DNA from: Lamellibrachia columna
Lineage: Eukaryota > Annelida > Polychaeta > Sabellida > Siboglinidae
Assembly (NCBI GenBank): GCA_963662155.1
Contig: OY759261.1
Location: 39,532,996-39,596,995 of the forward strand
Direction: 5' to 3'
DNA length: 64,000 nucleotides
Shown here piece after piece: positions 24,361-36,253 of the stretch. Position numbers and translations under genes: made by a program. Numbering within the stretch: position 1 is the first letter of the stretch; every line of letters begins with the position of its first letter. The notes under the pieces were generated by a model, which saw only the letters and a program-made list of their open reading frames with translations, was not told the DNA's origin and did no database searches.

Positions 24361-25831
24361 ATGAGGAGACCTGGTAACTACCATTGCCAAACAATTTTGC
24401 ACACGTTGAAATTTCAAGATGTACGTGAGAGCAATGTTACGATAGAGGTACAATAACCAACCCGATATGCATACAACCTAGTTGAACCACAGGAAGGAAT
24501 TAATGGAGGAATAATCGTGAAGGCTATGTTTGCATATGCATGCCGTTTGGAAATGGTAAATCGGCAGCCTCAATTCGATTTTTTGTCTCGTCTTGAATCA
24601 TTTAAAGAAATATCGAACCTACCTAGTATCGCTCGTTTGTCCACATTTGTTATTTGGCTACAACAATGTCAGATCCATATCTAGCGTCAAACTTTCTGGC
24701 GGTTTCGCACCTGATTACAGTTGAAAATGATATAAGTGCATGTTATGATGACTCTAGGATATCTTAGTTGTGTTTGTTTGGTAAAGCATGGTGGAAAACA
24801 CTACCATAGACACCAACAATTGTCTTCTAACATAAGTGGTTCAACTAGTTGCCGCCACCTTGGACGCCAGTTTCTGTGGCAACGTGGGGTGAATGAAATT
24901 GTCAAAGCTTCGAAACGGCAACAAAAGGATTTAAGCCTATCGTTATAATTACTACGCCACCTTGTCCCGCAAAACACATTGGAACAAGTAATTCCGAATA
25001 ACCGAAACTATGAGTTTTGTTCGCAATGTTATCCCATCATAGCTTTTGAAATGTAATAAAAGAAGCAATGCTGTAGCTTTCGTTGTCCTAAGGTCAACAG
25101 AACGGTACAACCGGACCTGTCATACAGCGTTCTCGTGCTTGTCTTTGGATGTTGTCTACAGCGACACTAATAGTGACGTCCAGTGATTGTGACAGTGAAC
25201 GATGTATTCATTGTGTCGGGAACAGATTTCTTGATGACAGGTCCGGACAACAAACACTTCTTCTGTGGCTGTGGGAACCAGCAGCTGAAAATATTATAAA
25301 AAATACCAGTAGAAGGGGTATACACTAGATATGTGTAGACCAACTGGGGTTGAACCATTAGATCAATAAGGTAAATTTGATTTTGACCGGGTTAAGCCAC
25401 CTTTGTGAATGCCAGGGCACACTGGAATGCTTAAATTTAGGAATTGGATTGCTATGTGATTTGTTTCGGCAGTTTTTGTTTTCTTCACAGATGTACAGTA
25501 CATATGTGATGATATCGTTTCAATTATGTTCTGCATTAAAACCATACCAGTGCATGACATAATGGAGTTAACTTCTCCTAACTATGCATACGGTATTACC
25601 CAGTTTGTGTGACGTCTGGAGTACTGGTGTAGATGAGTGTAGCCGTGTTGTCTACAAATAAATAGACGAAGATTTCAAGCCAAATATATATATATATTAC
25701 TTATGTACCGAACACCATAGTTTCACCATAAATTTCGACGTTAAATGCCTCTCTTGGATACTTATTTGGCTACTCTCAGTTAATCCGGATGTATGTGAGT
25801 AACTTATTTGGCCACTCCCAGTTAATCCCCG

Positions 25832-25834
<3 letters not shown>
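24361..25834. other. No gene seen
   Basis: Short open frames only and a small TA tract at 25684. Nothing is supported. Confidence 0.3.
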
Positions 25835-25869
<35 letters not shown>

Positions 25870-26062
25870 GCGTGTGCGTGTGCGTGTGCGTTTGCGTGTG
25901 CGTGTGCGTGTGCGTGTGCGTGTGCGTGTGCGTGTGCGTGTGTGGTGTGCGTGTGCGTGTGTTGTGTGTGGTGTGGTGTGTGTGGTGTGTGTGTGTGTGT
26001 GTGTGTGCGTGTGTGTGGGTGTGTGTGTGTGTGTGTGTGTGTGTTTGTGTTTGCGTGTGTAT
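25835..26062. repeat. GT/GTGTGC microsatellite
   Basis: (tg)n, then (tgtgcg)n, then (tgtgg)n variants over about 225 bp. Open frames on both strands are by-products. Confidence 0.95.
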
Positions 26063-26173
26063 ACATATCTATCCAACCTCCACCAACCTCATGTAAACAT
26101 AAAAAATAAATGTATCATGGAGTTCCCTTTCCATAAGTGAAATTAGCATAAACTCATTCACTATTTTTATATG

Positions 26174-26690
26174 TTATTCTGTAGGGCAACTAGCGCCACC
26201 TTCAGTAAAGAGCTGACAACTGCCGCCGCCCCAACCACCACGGTCAGGATAGAGGCACACCGACCGACTGTTGTTTGTGCGTAGCTCTTTGATTGTCGAT
26301 GTGGTTCGAAACAGAAGACACATAACTGCTAGTGACATAGTATTTCGCCGGACTGTCAGTAGAAAGATGGGTCTTACACTCGTCAGAAGCCTCACTGTCT
26401 TACCGGACTTTTGTAGAAGGATTAAGACACGTCTACCCAGCTCCAATTGTTCATGGTGTTCCAGCACGTCGTTGAAGATTTCCACAATGGGGTTTACCAG
26501 ACACTTGGCCGGGTACTTTAGCAGTTCTCCCGGGATGCAGTGGTACCCACTTGGTTTGTTGTTTTAGCAAGGTCATCGCTGCTAACAGTTCGATATCTGT
26601 GACGGGTGTGGGCAGAACTGTTGGGGAGCATTCAAATGGTAAAACTCCTTGGGCTACGAAACCACGGAACTCTTCGCCGAAGTACTCACT
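26174..26690 (-). pseudogene. Non-LTR retrotransposon RT fragment
   Basis: The minus frame from about 26690 reads 'PTPVTDIELLAAMTLLKQQT'. The frame then shifts near 26470-26490 into 'MEIFNDVLEHHEQLELG', 'VLILLQKSGKT' and 'LTSVRPIFLLTVRRNTMSL'. The 'W/EIFN..L..G..P..W....ILLQKPGK....LTSLRPI.LL' order is the fingers region of LINE reverse transcriptases. No catalytic palm motif remains. It is a different type from the RTs at 22620 and 32396. Confidence 0.7.
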
Positions 26691-26724
26691 GACGTGGATG
26701 TGTATATATAACACCCAATCAGAC

Positions 26725-26945
26725 ATGTCTAGGCACCAACAATGATATCTCCATTCGATGTGAACACCCACTCAGACTCTTCAATGTGTGCATATCAACA
26801 ATGATTTCGTCAGTCGATGTGAACACCTGCATACTCTTCAATATCTAAGCAACAACAATGATATATGTTCAGTCGAAATGTCTAAGCACCAAACATTATA
26901 TCTTCAGGCGATATGAACACCCACGCTGACTCTTTAATGAAATCA
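26725..26945. repeat. Degenerate tandem repeat, about 60 bp, 4 copies
   Basis: The block 'caacaatgatat', 'cagtcgatgtgaacacc' and 'actcttcaat' recurs with considerable divergence. Confidence 0.65.
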
Positions 26946-27269
26946 GACAGATGCATGTCACGGAATTCATCGTATCAACTAAAACGCCTTACGTTACATT
27001 CTAGATTGTGGTAGCCAATTTGAAACTGCTGTAGTATAAAGGCCTGCGTGTAAGTGAATTGTGGGAGAATTGGCTTCTCAAAGCCCACGACGTATGTACG
27101 TTTCATTCCTTTACATCCAATTGTAAATTTCCACCAGAGGCGCCACTCGTCAGCTCACCTCTGCCACAACTCGTATTTGATGTGCACATTTTGCACATCT
27201 TTATTTCATAATTCAAACTCCCAAGTTATGTCAACAAATCTCTCAGTTCCAATTGCATACATTTGTGTT

Positions 27270-27490
27270 TGTATTGAAAATGCGTCTAGAAACACAATAG
27301 CGTTCGTCCCTGTTTGGACCTATGTTACGTATGCTCAAGTGCACAGTTGCAATGACGTATCAAGTCGTAAACAACAATGACGTTGCCCAGCCAACCCATC
27401 CTTTATATCACTCCGCAACTGTCAATTTGAATGTATAAGCAAGTTGTGGCAGTGGATGATATGCTCGCCTCTGTCGGGAAGTGTGATCCA
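27270..27490 (+). repeat. Dispersed repeat, copy B of 18886-19195
   Basis: See copy A. Shared blocks include 'gcgtctagaaacac/gtatctagaaacat', 'agttgcaatgacgta' and 'tcactccgcaactgtcaa'. Confidence 0.75.
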
Positions 27491-27589
27491 GTTACTGGTT
27501 AACGGCATCCAATCGCTTTTCCCCTGTTTCTTATACGACATGCTCTGTAAACCGTCAAACAATAGATGCCCCGTTTGTTACAGAATAAG

Positions 27590-27690
27590 TGTCCCTATAC
27601 GCGTATTTATTTGATGAAAAATGCCACCCTATACGCACCTTATTTGGCACTATACTATTATTAAATTTAAACATTTGTGCCAGCCTATAT
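27590..27690 (+). repeat. Dispersed repeat (second copy at 50178-50275)
   Basis: 'ttatttggcactatactatt' followed by 'attaaattt' and 'ccaccctatac' occurs in both places. The remaining part to 28153 holds no gene, but 28025-28050 matches, inverted, the host sequence just right of Polinton 1 (49837-49870). Confidence 0.6.
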
Positions 27691-28150
27691 TCTCCGACAA
27701 TTGTGGCAAATTATGCAGGGCATAATTTTTTAGGAGAGCAATCCCTCTCACTCCCACGGAGCGGTTTACCGCCAGCGCTAAAATCACTTGCTACCAACTA
27801 GTTGCATGTGGCTCCCTCTGACGGCTTTCATCCTTTCGAACGACAGTCGTGAATTTAACGGGATCCCGTGCTTCTGAGGTTCCTACATTAGACCGTTAGA
27901 ATTCCATGATTAGATGAATCCGTCAAAATCCTTAGTTCTCTGGAGCACGACATGGTATATTATTAGTTTAAACGCCTTTATCATCGCGTAAACCGACAGT
28001 AATTGGCCGACCAGCGCAGTCGTAACCACTGACCTATATATAACTGGATGGCACACGCCGTATTCTTTTGTATGACGCCAGGTGACGCCTGCGGAAGTCC
28101 AAAACCGCCATCTTGGATAGATCACCTAAACGCTGCATTGCTATAGATTA

Positions 28151-28331
<181 letters not shown>

Positions 28332-28351
28332 TTTGAACCGAATAACCGGAA

Positions 28352-29210
28352 AATGACATGCTGTTGTGCATTCGGGTGCTCAAATCGGTGATCTGCAAAA
28401 CTACCTAAGGACCATGGGATCTCATTCCATGCGTAAGTATTTTCTGACTTTTCGTACATTGTATTTTATGTTGCATTTTGTGACAGTGACAGTGTTTACA
28501 TTTTGGCCACGCCTACGGCCTGCCCTAGGCCTAGGCTACGCTTCTATTATGTTTAAGAATCAATGTTTGTGATGCCATTTATCAGTCTGACTATACACAT
28601 TAATATAAATTTGACCAATTATATTGCAAAACTATTTTGTGTTAATTTAATTATTCACACACTTATTTGTTTTGCCTTTTAATGGCAATAGCACATTTTA
28701 TTGCTCAAAACTCAGGCCGAGGACTGAGCCCAATCTACTATGTGATGATTGATAATTGTATGTTATACTATAATGAATTAATAATTCTAAATACTGGATA
28801 GCATGATGCTGAATTAGTTATATAATTTAAGTATTAATATTTATATGTGTTCGGCCACACGCCTTACGTAACTGTGATCTACTATAAATAGGGTCGCCAT
28901 TCTACAACACAAATCACAATTCATCCTTCATTTTCAGTCACCAGTTCGTTTTCATTTCTTATTGTATTCCTCCTTTATGTCATTTCAGGCTTCCCGATGT
29001 GACCACAGCACCTGAAAACACCGCAGATGGTTGGTTAATTTGTGGCGTGAAGGTTTCAAGCCAACCAAATTCAGCAACATTTGTTCAGCACATTTTGCGG
29101 ATAGTTTTATCAATAGGACTGATAAAATAAAAATCTTCCCCTGCATCCAAGGCAACCTAGTGCCATTTCAACAAAATTCTTGCTTGTGTGTGCAGAGGTC
29201 AATGTATTTG
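28352..29210 (+). pseudogene. Two-exon THAP-domain relic
   Basis: 28352-28434 encodes MTCCCAFGCSNR, an in-frame TGA, then SAKLPKDHGISFH: the C-x-x-x-C start of a THAP zinc finger. It stops at a consensus donor (GTAAGTA, from 28432). An acceptor (catttcag, 28981-28988) leads into 'LPDVTTAPE'. One base is missing in the A-run at 29015-29018, and the frame then continues 'KHRRWLVNLWREGFKP' and 'ICSAHF', the C-x-x-H half of the finger. THAP domains bind DNA and occur in P-element transposases and host regulators. The stop plus the frameshift make this a pseudogene. The intron argues for a gene-like origin rather than a processed copy. Confidence 0.65.
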
Positions 29211-29219
29211 AATCATTGA

Positions 29220-30237
29220 ATAATCATATGTTTGATTCAACCTGTCTCAGTAATCATGTTTTCTCTAATCAAATGTTGTTCCCAGTGTTATTCAAATATC
29301 AAGATGTGTCATCTTGGGAAGCAACACACATATGTGTTGCAAGGTGAAATATTAAAGAGGTTATCGAAATTAGTACTGCTTAAACATCAGTGAGGATGCT
29401 ACCATATGGGTATCTTGCCAATACATAACTAAGATAGCATGTGTTGATTTAATTGGTTAGCTGCACTGACACCTAGTGTGCCAGTTTGAAATCATAATAT
29501 TATCTTTAGCTTATGGTACACAATTATCTTAGCTGTATAGGGGCTTCAGTACACTAATGTTACTACTTAGGAGAATTGGTTGGTTTGCACAATTGTGATG
29601 CTGGGGAGTGACGGTGTGGTTACCATTTCCATGCAAGTGATGCAAGTGTCTGACCACTACTCAGTGACATATCAACTTGACAAGACAGGAATATACATGA
29701 TACATGTACTTTTATTTGAATAAATTTTAATTAAAATTTTAACTAAAATTTTAAGATTCTTGTTCTAGTTTGTTCACATTTATGCCACCCAGTTTTCTTA
29801 CATGCATTGGGCTGTCCCATGTATGGTTCTTCGTGGGTTGAATGCTGATGTCACATCTAATAAAAAATATTTACCCATGGGGTACAACAACCAGTGATGT
29901 AATTTGGGGATCGTGGGTAATACATGTACAGATTGCAATAAGCATATGTCTATATTACAACATTGTGTTGATACCATTTGTGTCATTCATGATTTCTAAA
30001 GCTGCCTATATGAAACAAATTAAAAACATAAATTGACTGTCGTCTATCCTTATGACTGTTTATTAAATATAGGTCTAAAATCACATAATCAGTCTTCAAA
30101 TTTCTGATCCAACATTTGTGATGTGACATTAGCATGTAATTAAGTGTTAGAAGAAACTGTTTCCACATTGTTGTCGTTGCACAGCTCTTACCAAGAGAAG
30201 ACATGTCCAAAAACCTAATATATAATATACATACCGA
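29220..30237. other. No gene seen
   Basis: AT-rich DNA. The possible continuation of the THAP relic could not be recognised. Confidence 0.3.
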
Positions 30238-30415
30238 GTCAGAAAGATAGGGAGAGTATAAAAGAGTGAGCGAGACAGGGACAGGCGGAGACACAATTGA
30301 CTTATATACGTGGATTAATGGCAGAAGTCAGAAAGATAGAGAGTATGAAAGAGAGCGATACAGGGACAAACAGATGCACATTTGACTTATATACGTGGAT
30401 TAATGGCAGTTTAGC
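30238..30415. repeat. 90-bp tandem duplication
   Basis: 'gtcagaaagatag' to 'gacttatatacgtggattaa' is present twice (30238 and 30327). A third diverged tail lies near 30545. Confidence 0.8.
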
Positions 30416-30849
30416 TGTAAGTAATTTGGTAATAGGCCTATTTAACTTTTGGTGGATGGAAATGGTCAAATTTTAACTTGAATACTATGTGGCCTAGTGT
30501 TTACTTATTTTGACATAACCTAATTAGTTGACAAACATTTAACATTTGACCTATATACCAAGATTAATGGAATAATGTAGCTGTAATTTATTATATACCG
30601 GATCAGTTAAACTTTCGGGGGGATAAAAATTGTCGATACATCGACTTGAATACGGTATGACCTTGTATTGACCTTGTATTATAGAAAGTTATTGTAACTA
30701 GTATGTCATAATTGGTCAATAGATGGGGAATTAATGGATGGAACATAATGTCACTGCACAATTATCAAGACAATGTATTATAACATTCCAGCCATGCAGC
30801 AAAAGTCATAATTTCATGGAAGATAATGTTCAGAAGTCCATACTGGTGT

Positions 30850-31165
30850 TCATGCAGGTATATTGTATAAATGTTCATAAATTCATGCAAGCACAGTGTA
30901 AAAATGTTCGTAAGTTCCTGCAGATATATAGAATAGCAATTATTGCAGGTACAGCAATATTTGTAATTCCACAGCAGTGCAGCAATGTTTGTAAGGACCA
31001 GCAGGTACAGCAACATAGCAAAGTTTGTAATTCCACAGCAGTGCAGCAATGTTTGTAAAGTCCTGCAGATACAGCAACACAGCAATGTTTGTATTTTCAC
31101 AGCAGTGCAGCAATGTTTGTAAGGTACAGCAACACAGCAATGTTTGTATTTCCAGCACACCTGTG
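30850..31165. repeat. Degenerate tandem repeat, units of about 30 bp
   Basis: 'gcagcaatgtttgtaa' alternates with 'ctgcaggtacagcaacac' and 'ttccacagcagt', about 8 units. Cysteine-rich minus-strand frames (30765-31278) come from the repeat. Confidence 0.75.
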
Positions 31166-31552
31166 TTGCATACTGCACAAAAATGCACGAAACTGTGCCC
31201 AATTAGTAATAATGTGAGCCTATTAATACTCATACTAGTGCTGTCTTGGTAAGTAGCCATTCTGAAAATATAATGCATAACAGTACATGTTCTGAATATT
31301 CCCTAAAGGGAGGGAGGGTGAGTGTGCGTGCGTGCGTGTATGTGATGGAGAGAGAGACAACAAGAGATATAGGGAGATAAAAAAACTAAATTCAACTTTA
31401 GAACAACAATAATGTAACGTAAGGAAGACAAAGGCATAAGTTCACTCTCAGAATCTAGTACAATTATTTGATATATAATGATAGCAGTTTATTCAAAACA
31501 AAATAAACACAACATTTTGATAATACATTCGTTATTCTGATAGCTAGATATA

Positions 31553-31924
31553 TTAGATCAGGTGAAAAAACCTGTTTTCCTTGTACTTGGATCTACAGTA
31601 CAGGAATAAATGTCTTGCCATACGTAGCATTTTTGTACAGTTGCGTCTTTTAGGAAATAAAACGTCTTTTCGTTGTTCTATAATAGTAAGTACATCACCA
31701 AAAATACTAACAATTTGTTTGCATTCAATCGATGAAATAAGTTTGACTCGTCTATAATATGTAGATCCATTGTAAACATTTTCCTTAAGATGTTCGTCAA
31801 AAAAGGCATATCCTCGTAAGTATACCAATAATTGCCGCAACCAGTGCGTGGCAGTGCACTCATTGACATTTTCGGGAACTTTGAAATGACGGCGCAAATC
31901 ACTCAACTTTACAACATTAAGCAA
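31553..31924 (-). CDS. Unrecognised ORF, 123 codons, possible terminal exon
   Basis: The frame has normal residue composition, which is unusual among the non-repeat frames of this part of the window. It starts only with TTG, and a possible acceptor (gtaaag) sits just inside it, so it could be a terminal exon rather than a whole gene. An AATAAA on the minus strand lies at about 31487-31492, 60 bp past the stop. No domain is recognised. The residues KYKENRFFHLI close the frame. It lies 350 bp outside the left end of Polinton 1. Confidence 0.3.
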   Translation of the reverse strand: MLNVVKLSDLRRHFKVPENVNECTATHWLRQLLVYLRGYAFFDEHLKENVYNGSTYYRRVKLISSIECKQIVSIFGDVLTIIEQRKDVLFPKRRNCTKMLRMARHLFLYCRSKYKENRFFHLI

Positions 31925-32264
31925 TATTTAGAATATACAAAACGGAACTTCTTGAGTAGTATTATATACTGAAGACAATGTTCTGATCATTGAGCCTTGA
32001 AGTTGAGGAATCGATAAGTTTGCATATAGATTATAATGAAATATTAAATAATTAAATAGGAACATTCACTTTGTGACTCTAAACATAATATTATTAATCA
32101 CTAACCTCTAACAGTATCCTATGAATCACAAAATACAAAAGTATACTTGTATACAGGCATCAATTTATCATCAAAGTTGAGTGTTTTAACACTGCGATTG
32201 CCTACCGATTGACAGCACTGATCTATCCAATATGGCGGCACGGTGGGGGTAAAATTTACAGGCC

Positions 32265-32270
32265 GACGCA
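32265..32270. repeat. Left target-site duplication of Polinton 1
   Basis: GACGCA here, GACACA at 49832-49837. The single difference is a CG to CA change, as expected from CpG deamination. Confidence 0.8.
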
Positions 32271-32395
32271 AGTAGTAGATGTTGAGTTTTCACTCCCCCA
32301 GCTCAATGAGCACTTTGCACCGTATGAACCCTGCCATATCTATTAATAACCAATAGGAAATTTACATGAAAATCGCCCTATTATCGCTCATTATA
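32271..32395. repeat. Left terminal inverted repeat of Polinton 1, outer part
   Basis: These 125 bp match the reverse complement of 49707-49831 with about five mismatches. The repeat resumes at 34287-34309 after the LINE insertion ('gcagtgtcatccc' against the right arm at 49690-49705). Confidence 0.93.
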
Positions 32396-34286
32396 CAACT
32401 GAAATTAGAAAATCTAAAAGAACCTTTGAACAAAAATTGGCAGGTAATATAAAAAATGACAGCAAGAGTTTCTATGCTTATGTAAGGAGTAAACAGAAAG
32501 TTCGAGATAAGGTCGGACCACTGGAAAACAACAGTGAAAACATAATTTCAGATGGGTTCCAAATGGCAGAGGTCCTGAATGAGTATTTTAGCTCAGTTTT
32601 TACCACAGAAGATATCAGCTCACTTCCAGTTCCATTGACTAAATTTGAGGGCAATAAATCAGAACATTTAGGGCAGTCATTTGTAACTCCTGAAATGATA
32701 GCAAAGAAAATTAAGAAGATGAAAGATAATAAATCACCTGGAGTTGATGGGATACCACCAAAACTGCTAAAGGAAATTGTTGATCAAATTAGTACACCAC
32801 TTGCAAACTTATTTAACTTGTCACTAGAAGAAGGAATAGTTCCTTCAGAATGGAAAGAAGCAAACATTACGCCGCTATTTAAGAAGGGATCGAGGAAGAA
32901 GCCAGAAAATTACAGACCAGTGAGTTTAACATCAGTTGTATGTAAATTACTCGAAACATTAATTAGAGACCACATGGTGGAATTCCTCATAAAACATAAA
33001 TTAATAAATACATCTCAACATGGATTCCTAAAAGCAAGGTCATGTCTAACCAATCTCTTATGTTTTTTAGAAGAAATTACAAAGTGGGTAGATGACGGGT
33101 CACCAGTGGATGTTGTCTACTTAGATTTTCAGAAAGCTTTTGATAAAGTGCCACATCAAAGATTGTTACTTAAACTAAAAGCCCATGGTATAGGCAATGA
33201 TATAATCAACTGGATAGAAAAGTGGCTTACACACAGAAGACAGAGAGTAATAGTAGATGGTAAGTTTTCAAACTGGAAATCTGTTTTGAGTGGGGTACCA
33301 CAGGGATCAGTGTTAGGCCCTATACTGTTTTTAATATATATATAAATGATTTGGAGGATGACATATCTAGCAAAGTACTCAAATTTGCAGATGACACAAA
33401 AGTATTCAGAAAGGTTACTAATGATACAGATAAACAAAGTTTACAGGATGATCTAGAAAAATTAGTTAAATGGTCAGAAAAATGGCAAATGTTATTCAAT
33501 TTTGGGAAGTGTAAATGTATACACATAGGACATGGAAATATGGACGAGGAATATAAAATGGGGGATGCTGTACTAGGTAGAACCACACAAGAAAAGGATT
33601 TAGGAGTAACATTTAATGCTGACATGAAAGTTTCTGAGCAATGTGGGATTGCTGCTTCGAAAGGAAATCAAATTCTAGGGCTAATTAGGAGAACTATCAC
33701 GTATAAGGAGAAACATCTAATTGTACCCCTGTACAAAGCAATAGTTAGACCACATTTGGAATATTGTATTCAAGCATGGAGGCCATATCGTAAAAAAGAC
33801 ATAGATAAGCTAGAAAGAATACAACGAAGAGCAACTAAGATGATTTCAGAATTAAGAGACCTTAGTTATGAAAGTCGCTTATTACAATGTGGTTTGACAA
33901 CACTAGAGACCAGGAGACTAAGAGGAGACCAAATAGAAGTGTTTAAAATAGTGAACGGTTATGAGGATGTTGATAGGAATATGTTCTTCAAACTTAAAGA
34001 AGGCAGTAGAACCAGAGGACACAAAGCAGCATTAGTTAAGGAGCAGTGTAGGTTGGACATGAGAAAGTACTCTTTCTCACAGAGGGTGATAAATGAATGG
34101 AACAAACTGCCTAATGATTGTGTTAATGCTAGTAGTGTGAATATGTTTAAAAATAGAATTGACAGATATCTGATAAGGGCGGGCTACACATAGATGAGAA
34201 AATTGTTGGACTCTCGATAAGCCAATGGCTTCCTTGTCCACTTGCCATCTGGAACTTGTTGTTCGAGATGGCAATCTTGTTAAATC
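32396..34286 (+). mobile_element. 5'-truncated LINE nested in the Polinton left inverted repeat
   Basis: The element starts inside an RT reading frame (TEIRKSKRTFEQKL) and interrupts the inverted repeat, with 'tata' on both sides (32392-32395 and 34287-34290). ORF part 1 (to 33345) has YRPVSLTSVVCKLLE, palm motif A 'YLDFQKAFDKVPHQ' and motif B 'GVPQGSVLGPILF'. Part 2 (33351-34193) has motif C 'KFADDTKVF' and the C-terminal tail ending 'IRAGYT'. The two are separated by a 2-base slip in an (AT)n tract at 33334-33345. The endonuclease region is missing. The 3' end ('gataagcca..ggcttccttgtc', then 'cttgttaaatc') matches the fragment at 51243-51725. The clade is CR1/L2 or Jockey-like, not resolved. 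Confidence 0.9.
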
Positions 34287-34309
34287 TATATTGCAGTGTC
34301 ATCCCACCG

Positions 34310-35570
34310 TCTATGTGGTAATATGTTGTTGTTGTAACTCGATATCCAGTGGACTGTGGACGACTGCTTTGTGTTGCAGGCTGAAGCGAACGGGTTGCAG
34401 GCCGAAAAATTGGTGGAATTCGTAGGAAATAGGCGTGTGGAAATTACGAAGGTTGGTATTGTAGCTCGATATTAGAAATACAATGTATGGAGACTTGTAA
34501 TATTCGTGATGACACGGACTGAATAGATTTCGTTAATACGAGTGCGTGTGAGATTTTAAATAGCGTTGTGTAATTGTTGCTCAATATTTAATGGCTATTA
34601 CGGACTGGATCGATTGCGTTAGGTTGTAACTCGACACCTAACCGAAACAGCGGAATCTATATATAGCGTTAAAATCACAGCGTAGACCGATGCATGTTGT
34701 TGACGATGTAACTCGATACTTAACCGAAACAGTGGACTCGTTTTTTAAGTAAACAGCTGCGTTCTGTTGTAGACTGCTGGTTTATCGACGAATTCGAGCC
34801 TCGGTAATCGCAATGGAACAGCGGCGTACTGTGGTTGGAGTGTTGCAAGCGGTTGGATTTTGTGTGTGTGTATTAAGAACGATCGTGTATAATACATTGT
34901 TGCTATTTGTCGAATGGAATGCATTATTTATCGAGAACGATAGTACACAACAGACATGTATTAACGAGACAAAACAAATTTAATACAGAAAATATACATA
35001 ACGAAGCAGCAAATGTTCATTTTAACGAATAATATGAATCGAGGTAGATTTTAAAAATAATTATCATCAGTAATATATTACAATAATTATCATCAGTAAT
35101 TAATGATACAAAACAAATTTAATACACATAACGAAGCAGCAAATGTTCTTTTTAACGAATAAAGCATGAATCGAGGTAGATTTAAAAATATTTATCATCA
35201 TGTTACAATATTATTAATACAGAAAAGATACAAATCAAAAAGTATAGATTTAAAAAAATAAATATCATGTACGATTACAGATTCATTTTAAAGAAGCAGC
35301 AAATGTTAATTTTAAAGAAGCAGCAAATGTTCATTTTAAAGTATGCGGTGTGGATCGTTGCAGCAAATGTTCATTTTAACGAATAAAGCATGAAGTTAGA
35401 GGCATCGTAAGGCGAAAAACGGAGTCTGCGATTTCTATGTCTAACACGCGTTGGTAAGGTCGTTGGACGAACGGCGAGCATCGGCTGTGGCGGCGGCGGC
35501 GGCAGTGACGGAGGAGGCAGGTCGATCAGTTCGTCATCCCAATGCTCCGATTCTGGCGATGTTGGGGGGG
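34310..35570. other. Polinton left arm, noncoding repeats
   Basis: 'gttgtaactcgata' followed by 'aaccgaaacagtgga' recurs three times (34330-34740). 'agcagcaaatgttcatttta' recurs five times (35003-35385). No reading frame is convincing. These repeats could be cis-acting elements near the replication end. Confidence 0.5.
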
Positions 35571-36030
35571 TTATACCGTACGGGGGGATGTTGTGTCTAT
35601 GAGTTCTTTCATGACAAAGGGCCAAATTGCAATCGACGACAGACGTGACGGCGGTTGAGACGGCGCTGCTTTCCCTTCGAGGATATTGAACAATTGCAGC
35701 ATGTGTTTTCGCAGCATTTTGTCCACGAGCTCTATCATGACATCGCACCATTTGTGAGAGTGACGACTGCAAGGAAGAAAAAAAAGTGAGTTAGAAATGA
35801 CGATTACAAGGAAACACATTATCGCACTAGTCATCAGCAAGGAAACAAACTAGAACTTACTGTCGATGATATTCTCGTAAGTATACCGCCGTCAGTACTC
35901 GCCAGATGACGAACGCGTCTCGACAATACTGCACGACGTAGCGCATCGTCAGTCCGCCGACGGCCACAACGAGGGCTACCATGGTGCACACTATGTGCGT
36001 GAGCAACAGGAAGTAACACGACGACGACAT
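35571..36030 (-). CDS. Spliced small membrane-protein gene, Polinton left arm
   Basis: Exon 1 runs from an ATG at 36030 to 35861. The intron is 35860-35767 (donor GTAAGTTC, branch-like 'ttctaactcac', pyrimidine tract and cag). Exon 2 is 35766-35571 with a TAA. The exons total 366 nt, exactly 122 codons. The N-terminus has a long hydrophobic stretch (CYFLLLTHIVCTMVALVVAV), so one or two membrane segments or a signal anchor are likely. The exon 2 part is helical and basic-amphipathic (IELVDKMLRKHMLQLFNILE). A TATA box (CTATATAAG, 36067-36075) stands about 37 bp upstream of the ATG. Function is unknown and no homologue is recognised. The splice model is my inference from consensus sites and phase. 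Confidence 0.6.
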
Positions 36031-36253
36031 TGTTGATGAAGATGACGAGAGCACGATGCGAGAAGTCTTATATAGGGAGAGAGGAAATATTGTTGACAAC
36101 CTCGAGAACAACGGAGAACTCGCCATATCGGAGAGCTGTCAGATAACAGACGCAGCAGTCATCCATCAAGCAGACAAAAAACCGAGGTGAACAGCACACG
36201 TAGTACAACGCATATAACGCAGTAAATGTACATTTCAGCGTCATAACACAAGT
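36031..36253. promoter_or_regulatory. Divergent promoter region between the membrane gene and the NADAR gene
   Basis: Minus-strand TATA at 36067-36075 (CTATATAAG); plus-strand TATA-like 'catataac' at 36211-36218, about 36 bp before the NADAR ATG. The two genes are therefore head-to-head in 223 bp. Confidence 0.55.

Noticed and set aside
25776..26140. Several overlapping open frames of 80-106 codons
   Set aside because: Translations of a GT/GTGTGC microsatellite (CVCV, THTH, RTRT).
35371..35772. 133-codon minus-strand proline-rich frame as the second exon
   Set aside because: The predicted splice phase joins exon 1 to the overlapping frame that stops at 35571, not to this one; the proline run is likely an out-of-frame reading.
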